Shown here in pieces: positions 6,411 to 11,693 of a stretch of DNA of 11,693 nucleotides (position 1 is its first letter; every line of letters begins with the position of its first letter). The stretch is taken from positions 1 through 11,693 of the forward strand of contig JALVTA010000033.1 in the NCBI GenBank assembly GCA_027036095.1, in the 5' to 3' direction. Source of the DNA: Thiotrichales bacterium. Its GTDB lineage: Bacteria > Pseudomonadota > Gammaproteobacteria > Thiomicrospirales > Thiomicrospiraceae. The position numbers were made by a program, and so were the translations under genes. The notes beneath the pieces are model-generated. The model saw only the letters and a program-made list of their open reading frames with translations. It searched no databases and was not told where the DNA came from.

Positions 6411-6695
6411 ATGAATGATAATAATTCCTGTTTGCATGCCGTCGTGCATGGCCGCGTGCAGGGCGTTTTCTTCCGCGCCAGCACGCAGAAGAAAGCTCAG
6501 GCGCTGGGACTGACCGGCTGGGTGCGCAACCTGCCGGACGGCACGGTGGAGGTGCTGGCCGCCGGCCCCCGTTCGGTGCTGGAGCGTCTGCTTGAATGGC
6601 TGCACCAGGGACCGCCGCTGGCCCGGGTGCAGCGGGTCGAGCATGACTGGGTGGTCTGTCAGACCTTGCCTGAAAGATTTGATATCGCCGGATAG
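6411..6695 (+). CDS. acyP: Acylphosphatase
   Basis: This 94-residue cytosolic enzyme hydrolyses acyl phosphates such as acetyl phosphate or 1,3-bisphosphoglycerate. The two family motifs are intact: GRVQGVFFRA, with catalytic Arg22, and GWVRNLPDGTVEVLA, with catalytic Asn40. Length is normal for the family. The ATG at 6411 follows a GGAGGT Shine-Dalgarno (6394-6399) at slightly long spacing; the nearer ATG at 6403 stops after three codons. The gene is divergent from the porin operon, and its first codons contain an A/T-rich Fur-like sequence (6416-6430), so iron might affect both. A 90-base gap separates it from the binding-protein gene downstream. Confidence 0.95.
   Translation: MNDNNSCLHAVVHGRVQGVFFRASTQKKAQALGLTGWVRNLPDGTVEVLAAGPRSVLERLLEWLHQGPPLARVQRVEHDWVVCQTLPERFDIAG
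6416..6430. promoter_or_regulatory. Weak Fur-box-like site 2
   Basis: TGATAATAATTCCTG matches the left half of the 7-1-7 Fur consensus perfectly (TGATAAT) and 3 of 7 positions on the right. It lies just upstream of the porin -35 box and inside the first codons of the acylphosphatase gene (Asp-Asn-Asn codons), so the match may simply reflect coding sequence. It could be a second, weaker Fur contact for the porin promoter. Confidence 0.35.
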
Positions 6696-6702
6696 CGCAT
6701 GT

Positions 6703-6765
6703 GGAAAGGATTTTTACTCTGGAAAGTGCCTGGGCCAGCAGTTACCCTTTCCGGGCTATCACTTT
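6703..6765 (+). promoter_or_regulatory. Leader with two mutually exclusive stems before the binding-protein gene
   Basis: The 90-base gap holds GGAAAG at 6703-6708 and again at 6721-6726. Either copy can pair with CTTTCC at 6747-6752. Alternatively AAAGTG (6723-6728) can pair with CACTTT (6760-6765), which uses some of the same bases. A leader with alternative pairings is a form used by attenuators and riboswitches. I do not recognise a known class; the stems are only 6 bp and could be chance. Confidence 0.3.
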
Positions 6766-6785
6766 GAGAGACTGCAAGTATCACC

Positions 6786-7829
6786 GTGTTTCTGTTCATT
6801 TTCCTGCTCGGGGTATTGTGGAGTATCGCAGCCTGGACGGCGGAGCCGGCACGGCTGATGATCGTCCACAGCTACGGCCCGGACAATCCGACGGCCATTC
6901 CGCAGGAAAAGGGCGCGCTGGAAGCGCTGCGCACGGCAGGCTGGCAGGAAGGGAAGAATCTGACCGTACGCCGCTTTTTCATGGACACCAAGCGGCGCTA
7001 TGTGACACCGGAACAGATCAGACAGCGTGGTCTGGCAGCAAGGCAGGCCATTGTGGCTTTCCATCCCGATATATTGTTGACCATTGATGACAATGCTTTT
7101 CAACAGGTGGCTACGCAATATGTAGACGCAGATTTTTCTGTCGTCTTCAGTGGCCTCAACTACCCCGTCACTTATTACCGCACTCATTTTCATCTGTTCA
7201 CTGACATACCCACGCCGCAGCATAACCTTACCGGTGTATTCGAGCACCTGCCACTGGAGCGCTCGCTGGATATTCTTGGTCTGATCCGCCACATGACTGC
7301 TACGGATCGTGCAGTGATCATTACCGACACCTCGCCTACGGGCGACGGCATCCGTCTGTCTGCGGAAGCGGTGCTGCGCCACTACCGCCCCGGCTTCAGG
7401 GTAGATCTGGAGGTGGTGGACACGGTGGATCAGTACCGTCGGCTATTGGAGGCGCTCAATGCAGACCCGCACGTCAAGGGGCTCTATCTCGGTGTACTAC
7501 GTCTGCGTCGCCCGGGCGGACCGGCGTGGAATGCCCGGGACATCGTGCGCTGGACGGTGGCGCACAACCGCATTCCCGAGATGACGCTGAGCTATACGCT
7601 GGTGCGGGCCGGCTGCTTTGGCGGGGTGGCGCTGGACATGCGTGCCATGGGGCGGCAGGCGGGACAGAAGGTGGCAGCTCTGCTGGCGGGTCGGCCTCTG
7701 CGCAGCCTGCCGCTGGAGGCGGCGCACGAGTATGGCATCGTGTTCAACTACCGGCGCGCGCAGGCGCTGGGCATTGACCTGCCACCCACCCTGCTGTGGG
7801 CGGCGGATGAGGTGTTTGCGGAGCCATGA
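6786..7829 (+). CDS. ABC-type periplasmic substrate-binding protein (ABC_sub_bind family)
   Basis: This 347-residue protein looks like the ABC_sub_bind (PF04392-type) periplasmic binding proteins. It shows an N-terminal IVHSYGPDNP strand, a GALEALRTAGWQEGKNLTVR stretch, repeated alpha/beta segments and the diagnostic C-terminal NYRRAQALGIDLPPTLLWAADEV. A hydrophobic leader (residues 1-19, cleavage near WTA) directs export, but it lacks the usual N-terminal Lys/Arg. The start is a GTG at 6786, forced by an in-frame stop at 6765-6767. The Shine-Dalgarno is weak (GAGAG at 6766-6770, distant). The stop overlaps the next gene by four bases (ATGA). No permease or ATPase gene is near, and its partner is a membrane c-di-GMP protein, so it likely acts as a sensor subunit for an unknown small ligand rather than a transporter subunit. 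Confidence 0.8.
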   Translation: MFLFIFLLGVLWSIAAWTAEPARLMIVHSYGPDNPTAIPQEKGALEALRTAGWQEGKNLTVRRFFMDTKRRYVTPEQIRQRGLAARQAIVAFHPDILLTIDDNAFQQVATQYVDADFSVVFSGLNYPVTYYRTHFHLFTDIPTPQHNLTGVFEHLPLERSLDILGLIRHMTATDRAVIITDTSPTGDGIRLSAEAVLRHYRPGFRVDLEVVDTVDQYRRLLEALNADPHVKGLYLGVLRLRRPGGPAWNARDIVRWTVAHNRIPEMTLSYTLVRAGCFGGVALDMRAMGRQAGQKVAALLAGRPLRSLPLEAAHEYGIVFNYRRAQALGIDLPPTLLWAADEVFAEP

Positions 7830-10324
7830 CCTGGTCGATGAACTGGCTGAAGCTGGCGCTGTTCTGGAGCCTGCCCTTCGTGGTGGGACTGCTGCTGTCG
7901 GTATTTGCCGCTTTCAGCATTCTGCTGGATCAGGCCAATGAGCAGGCCGTGCAGTCGGTTCGGGTACTGGCCGAGCGGGTGCAGGCGCAGCATCGGCTGG
8001 TGCATGAGGATGCGCTGCTGCTGGCGCGCAGCAATGCGGTTCAGGTGACGCTGCGGCTGCGGCTGCGTCCCCAGCTCAGAAAAATTCTCCATGAGCGTCT
8101 GAGGCTGTTTGGCAGCATGGAGGGTACGCCGCTGGCGGTGGCGGTCTATCTGAAGGGCCGGCCTGGAGCCTGGCTGGCGCTGAGCACTTTTGAAGACCTC
8201 TCCTCCCGGCAGCTGGACAGGCTCTGCCGCACGAAGCAGGAACTCCAGATGTCGCCGCCCCATCAGTTTGAAGTGGTGCGTCAGCCGGTGTCCTATCAGA
8301 GCCAATCGGTTGGAAGGCTGTGCGTGGTGGGGGCACTCAATCACCATTCAGACAGGTTGAACGGGCGGGTGCTGGACGGACGACCGCTGATCAGACTGAA
8401 CGATGAGCAGGTCTGGCGCGATTTCTTCACTCTGGATCGGGTTGATCTGAGCGGGGGACATGTATATGCCCATGAGGTAGGGCTGGAGGAGGATCAGCGC
8501 CTGCAGGTGGGGCTGCTGATGCCTTCGCTGCCGGAGATGGCGCTGGCGCAGCTGCGTGGTGATACGCGCGTCTGGCAGTGGGCGCTGGTGGCGCTGCCGC
8601 TGCTGTTCTTTGCCTATCTGGGCATGCAGATCTGGTGGATGCGCACGCTTAAAAAGGAAGCTGGCACGCGCCTGGCCCTGTTTTCCGAGCTGCAGGAAGG
8701 GGTGGCGCTGGTGGATGCGGAAGGCCATATTCAGGAGGCCAATGCCCGCATGCAGGTGCTGCTGGCACAGGCGGCCAGCCGGGAGGACAAGCAAGACTTC
8801 ATCCGCCTGTTCCAGTTGGAAGATTCGGACGAGACGCTGGAGGCGCTCATTCAGGCGGTCGTGAAAGAGGGGGTCAACTGGCATTCGGACGGCCTGGTGC
8901 GCATGCGTTTCCCCGATGGTTCACTGCACTGGGCGGAGCTGAGCCTTGCCCCCATTCCTGACAGCAACAGCGCGCTGGTGGTGCTGGAGGTCAAGGACGA
9001 GCAGCAGCGCATGATCGAGGAGCTGCGCTGGCAGGCCACGCACGACGAGCCGACCGGCGTGTTCAACATCCGTGGCTTCTTGAGCGCCGGCAGACGCTTG
9101 CTGGCGCGCAGGAAGAACGGTGCGACCAGCCTGGTCATCGTGGAGCTGATGCACCTGCGCGCGCTCAACGAGAGTATCGGGCGTGAAAGCGTGGACCGGC
9201 TGCTGCGGCAGGTGGCCCGGCTGATGCGCACGCTGGGGCGTGAACACTGTGGCCGGGCCGTGGTGGGGCGCCACAGCAGCAGTGAGTTCTACATGCTGGT
9301 GCCCTGCGATGCCGATGCCACGGCCGAGCTGGCCGAGCGGCTGCTGGAGGAGCTGTCCGCCCTCAAGGGGGAAGGGCGAGGGAAGAAGGTGACCCCCAAG
9401 GTGCTGGTGGGGCACATGTCCGTCAGGCCGCAGGAGACGCTGGAACAGGCGGCAGGGCGGGGATCGCTGCTGATCAAGTCGCTGCTGGACAGCAATCGCA
9501 GCGGCATAGCCGATCTGGACCGGGACGATGTGCGCGTGGAGGCGCCGGGCCTCATTCCGCTGTTGCAGTGGGCGCTGGAAGAGGATCGGTTCGAGCTCTA
9601 CGGCCAGCGCATCGAGCCGCTCAAGTCCGGCCTGGGGCCGGCACGCTACGAGGTGCTGCTGCGTCTGAAGGATCAGGAGGGTCGGTTCGTCTCGCCCGGT
9701 GACTTCATTCCGGCAGCGGAGCGCTACGGTCTGGCGCAGGACATCGACCTGTGGGTGGTGGAAAATCTCTTCCGGCAGTATGGTGACATCTACCGTGAAT
9801 GGGCCGAGCAGGGGCGCAGCATCTATCCCTTCTCCATCAACCTCTCCGGTGCCACGCTGGGGGATGCGGCCTCCGCCCGCCGCCTGCTGGCGCTGGCGGA
9901 AAAATACGACATTTCGCCTGCGCTGCTGGCCTTCGAAGTGACCGAGACCGCCGCCATCGAGCGCATCGAGGTGGCGCGGGACGTGCTCGGTGAGCTGGCC
10001 TCCGCCGGCTGCACCATTCTGCTGGACGACTTCGGCACCGGCCAGTCCTCACTGCAGTATCTGCGCACCCTGCCCGTACAGGTCATCAAGATCGATGGCA
10101 CCTTTGTGCGCCATCTGCTCGACTCGCCGGTGGACCAGGCCGTTGTGGAGGCGTCCATCCTGCTCGCGCAGCGCATGGGCTGCAAGAGCGTGGCCGAGTT
10201 CGTCGAGGACGAGGCCCACTGTGAGCGGCTCAGGGAGCTGGGTGCCGACTTGGTGCAGGGATATGGGATTGAACCGCCCCGGCCGCTGGCCGAGCTTTTT
10301 CCTGCTTCGGAGGAGCGGTCATGA
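7826..10324 (+). CDS. Membrane PAS/degenerate-GGDEF/EAL protein (likely c-di-GMP phosphodiesterase)
   Basis: This 832-residue inner-membrane protein has helix 1 at about 8-33, a periplasmic domain of about 215 residues, helix 2 at about 249-272, a PAS-like domain at about 283-395, a GGDEF-type domain at about 400-556 and an EAL domain at about 565-825. The GGDEF signature is SSSEF (Ser484-Phe488), with no RxxD inhibitory site, so cyclase activity is very unlikely. The EAL domain keeps its catalytic set: Glu609 in an EVL variant of the signature motif, Asn672, Glu704, Asp734-Asp735 in DDFGTG, Lys755, Glu791 or Glu794 in AEFVED and Gln811 in QGYGIEPP. Hydrolysis of c-di-GMP is therefore expected, and the dead GGDEF may sense GTP. 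No HAMP domain is seen. The start overlaps the binding-protein stop by four bases, and GGAG lies upstream. The periplasmic domain may read that binding protein. Confidence 0.92.
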   Translation: MTWSMNWLKLALFWSLPFVVGLLLSVFAAFSILLDQANEQAVQSVRVLAERVQAQHRLVHEDALLLARSNAVQVTLRLRLRPQLRKILHERLRLFGSMEGTPLAVAVYLKGRPGAWLALSTFEDLSSRQLDRLCRTKQELQMSPPHQFEVVRQPVSYQSQSVGRLCVVGALNHHSDRLNGRVLDGRPLIRLNDEQVWRDFFTLDRVDLSGGHVYAHEVGLEEDQRLQVGLLMPSLPEMALAQLRGDTRVWQWALVALPLLFFAYLGMQIWWMRTLKKEAGTRLALFSELQEGVALVDAEGHIQEANARMQVLLAQAASREDKQDFIRLFQLEDSDETLEALIQAVVKEGVNWHSDGLVRMRFPDGSLHWAELSLAPIPDSNSALVVLEVKDEQQRMIEELRWQATHDEPTGVFNIRGFLSAGRRLLARRKNGATSLVIVELMHLRALNESIGRESVDRLLRQVARLMRTLGREHCGRAVVGRHSSSEFYMLVPCDADATAELAERLLEELSALKGEGRGKKVTPKVLVGHMSVRPQETLEQAAGRGSLLIKSLLDSNRSGIADLDRDDVRVEAPGLIPLLQWALEEDRFELYGQRIEPLKSGLGPARYEVLLRLKDQEGRFVSPGDFIPAAERYGLAQDIDLWVVENLFRQYGDIYREWAEQGRSIYPFSINLSGATLGDAASARRLLALAEKYDISPALLAFEVTETAAIERIEVARDVLGELASAGCTILLDDFGTGQSSLQYLRTLPVQVIKIDGTFVRHLLDSPVDQAVVEASILLAQRMGCKSVAEFVEDEAHCERLRELGADLVQGYGIEPPRPLAELFPASEERS

Positions 10325-10866
10325 GGCTGTTCGTGGCCGTGCCCGTGCCCGATGCGCTCGGTCAGGCGCTGTTTGACGCTGCCCAGCCGTATGAAACACA
10401 CCTGCCGTTGCGTTGGGCGCCGCTTGAAAACCTGCATTTGACCGCCCTGTTTCTCGGTGACGGCTGGAGTCCGGCGCAGGCGGATATGCTTGCGCTGCGC
10501 ATTCGTGCCGGACTGCCCGAGCTGAGCGCCTTCGAGGCACCGGTGGAGGCCATCGACCTGTTTCCGGACGCCCGCAATCCCGCCGTGCTGGCCGCCCTGT
10601 TCGGCCGCAATCTCATGCTGCAGGCGCTGCACGACGAAGTGTGGCAGCTGCTCAAGGATGTGGAAGGCGTGCACAAACCCCGTCAGCGCTTCCGCCCGCA
10701 CATCTCGCTGGCGCGTCCCCGCGGCCGCTCCGAGGCGGTGCTGCCACCCGTAGAGCTGGACGGGGCCGACCTGTGGCTCCCTGTGGAGGAGGTGGTGCTC
10801 TATCGCAGCGATTTCCGTCCCGAAGGCGTGCGCTACCGACCGCTGGCCCGGGGACGGCTTGCCTGA
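10321..10866 (+). CDS. thpR: RNA 2',3'-cyclic phosphodiesterase ThpR (2H family)
   Basis: This 181-residue member of the 2H phosphoesterase superfamily, once named 2'-5' RNA ligase, opens 2',3'-cyclic phosphates on RNA to 2'-phosphates. Both catalytic motifs are visible: His39-x-Thr41 in ENLHLTALFLGD and His127-x-Ser129 in RPHISLARPRGR. The N-terminal MRLFVAVPVPDAL is typical and the length is normal. The ATG overlaps the stop of the EAL gene by four bases and has GGAGG at 10311-10315, so it is co-translated with that gene. No functional link between the two is evident. No plus-strand intrinsic terminator is seen after its stop; the next 450 bases hold the repeat array. Confidence 0.93.
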   Translation: MRLFVAVPVPDALGQALFDAAQPYETHLPLRWAPLENLHLTALFLGDGWSPAQADMLALRIRAGLPELSAFEAPVEAIDLFPDARNPAVLAALFGRNLMLQALHDEVWQLLKDVEGVHKPRQRFRPHISLARPRGRSEAVLPPVELDGADLWLPVEEVVLYRSDFRPEGVRYRPLARGRLA

Positions 10867-10940
10867 AAGCTGCCGGCAACGCCTGTCCGTTTGCCCAACC
10901 TTGCCGTAAGCCGTATCCCCAGCCCGTCAGGTGCCCATAC

Positions 10941-11318
10941 GTCTGCAAAATAGGGCAATTCCCCTCGCTGCTGCCGGTGCGCCCGGACCTCGTTCGGCAA
11001 AAATGGGGGAGACCCCGTCCCCAGAGTCGTTCAGGCGGGTGTGCAATGGTTTTTTTCCGGTTCGCTGCGGGGCGGCCATTGCGTTAGTCTGCAAAATTGG
11101 GGGAGGCCCCGTGTTCAGGAGGTTCTGACGGCTTTGCGGTGGGTTTTTCCGCAGGTTTACCGGGGTGTGGCAGCGCGGCTGGAAACCGAGCCGGCAAAAA
11201 CAGGGGAGACTCCGTCGGCAACGGGCGTCCGGTGCGTCAGGACGGGTTTCTACCGGGGTTTTCAGCATCGTCGCCAGCGCGCTCGGACGGCGTTCGGTAA
11301 AAATGGGGGAGGCCCCGT
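10941..11318. repeat. Array of five degenerate hairpin elements, about 100 bases apart
   Basis: Five related elements start near 10941, 10991, 11087, 11188 and 11291. The shared core is an A tract followed by a short GC hairpin, approximately GGCAAAAATGGGGGAG-CCCCG, with copies 2, 3 and 5 closest (ATGGGGGAGACCCCG, TTGGGGGAGGCCCCG, ATGGGGGAGGCCCCG). Copy 4 has decayed (CAGGGGAGACTCCG) and copy 1 more so (AGGGCAATTCCCC). Spacing is about 50, 96, 101 and 103 bases. Read on the minus strand each is a G-C stem followed by a T tract, the form of an intrinsic terminator. Copies 4 and 5 also have a T-rich segment about 45 bases earlier that can pair with the A tract. No coding frame is convincing in 10867-11318. 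Confidence 0.75.
11297..11318 (-). terminator. Terminator of the patatin-like gene (last repeat copy)
   Basis: On the minus strand, directly after the stop codon at 11319-11321, ACGGGGCC pairs across a short loop with CCCCC and is followed by ATTTTTACC. This is a compact intrinsic terminator and is also the fifth copy of the hairpin array. The stem is only 4-5 bp, so it may be weak alone. Confidence 0.6.
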
Positions 11319-11693
11319 TCAGAAGGGCAGTTGCGCGCGGGCGGCGTCGTAGCCGGCCTGTATGAGCGCCTCGGCCTTGTGGTAGTCCCAGATGCCGAAC
11401 TCGCTCAGATTGGGCGTCACGATCCAGTTCGGCGGATGACGCTCCAGCTGCATGCGCAGCAGTTCTTCCTGCATGAAGTCGATCACATCGCCGGTCAGTT
11501 CGAACAGGCCGGGCAGGTCGGGGCGGTCCTTGTTGAGTTCCATGCGGAACCAGGCCAGCACCTTGCGGCCCCAGTCGCTCTCGTTGAGCACCTTCATCTC
11601 GCGCAACTGGCCGTAGAGTCGCTCAAGCCGGTCGGTGGAGCGGGGCGGCGCGCTCAGGGGCGGCTCGTCCTGCTTGGCCAGAAACCCGTTGAC
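11319..11693 (-). CDS. C-terminal part of a patatin-like phospholipase (5' end off the window)
   Basis: The minus-strand frame is open from the right edge to a TGA at 11319-11321, giving 124 visible residues. The last 60 (DVIDFMQEELLRMQLERHPP, then NWIVTPNLSEFGIWDYHKAEALIQAGYDAA) resemble the C-terminal end of RssA-type patatin-like phospholipases. In these the chain closes with a membrane-proximal P-D/N-hydrophobic segment, an F-x-x-x-D-[FY]-x-[KR]-A-E motif and a helix. The catalytic Ser (GxSxG) and Asp would lie outside the window, so activity cannot be judged. A start inside the window (a TTG near 11606) is possible but would cut the domain, so I treat the gene as partial. It converges on thpR across the repeat array. 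Confidence 0.65.
   Translation of the reverse strand, partial: VNGFLAKQDEPPLSAPPRSTDRLERLYGQLREMKVLNESDWGRKVLAWFRMELNKDRPDLPGLFELTGDVIDFMQEELLRMQLERHPPNWIVTPNLSEFGIWDYHKAEALIQAGYDAARAQLPF

Noticed and set aside
6703..6785. c-di-GMP (GEMM) riboswitch ahead of the EAL operon
   Set aside because: The context is tempting, but the conserved GEMM core and its tetraloop-receptor pattern are not visible.
6701..7087. Earlier start for the binding protein via an upstream frame
   Set aside because: It is a different frame; the binding-protein frame has a stop at 6765-6767, and the alternative gives no signal peptide.
10941..11318. CRISPR-like array
   Set aside because: Repeats are degenerate, spacing is irregular (50 to 103 bases), the intervening segments are partly related to each other and no cas gene is present.

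Overview
The window (GC-rich, roughly 60-65 % by eye, except for a more AT-rich first ~600 bases) looks like chromosomal DNA of a gammaproteobacterium. The evidence is the gene families (SlyD-type FKBP, HemJ, RimO, acylphosphatase, ThpR, EAL protein), good Shine-Dalgarno sites, ATGA-type gene overlaps, a Fur-box-like operator and an outer-membrane porin ending in Phe. I cannot name the genus. No tRNA, rRNA, transposase or CRISPR array was seen.

Layout. (1) 1-471: the 3' end of an unrecognised, Cys-containing, probably exported protein, followed by a textbook terminator. (2) 604-1137, minus: a SlyD-like peptidyl-prolyl isomerase with its own terminator. (3) 1235-4016, plus: a tightly overlapped run of hemJ (heme synthesis), a cytoplasmic-looking BNR/sialidase-fold protein, and rimO (ribosomal protein S12 methylthiotransferase). 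(4) 6409-3986, minus: a three-gene operon (outer-membrane porin, exported FMN-binding protein with a flavinylation motif, two-helix PepSY-type membrane protein). It has a good sigma-70 promoter and one convincing plus one weaker Fur-box-like site. (5) 6411-6695, plus: acylphosphatase, divergent from the porin. (6) 6786-10866, plus: an ABC-type periplasmic binding protein, a membrane PAS/degenerate-GGDEF/EAL protein and ThpR, all chained by 4-base overlaps. (7) 10867-11318: a non-coding stretch with five degenerate copies of a hairpin/A-tract element. (8) 11319-11693, minus: the C-terminal part of a patatin-like phospholipase running off the right edge.

How the genes may work together. The porin/FMN/PepSY operon reads as an iron-responsive envelope module: a pore in the outer membrane, a flavin carrier in the periplasm, and an inner-membrane partner that could feed it electrons. 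This is inference; no member is biochemically recognisable as an iron reductase from sequence alone. The binding protein plus EAL protein reads as a periplasmic ligand-sensing pair controlling c-di-GMP: the binding protein has no permease or ATPase beside it, and the membrane protein has a large periplasmic domain, a dead GGDEF (SSSEF) and an EAL domain retaining its catalytic residues. The most unusual non-coding feature is the array of terminator-like hairpins between thpR and the patatin gene.
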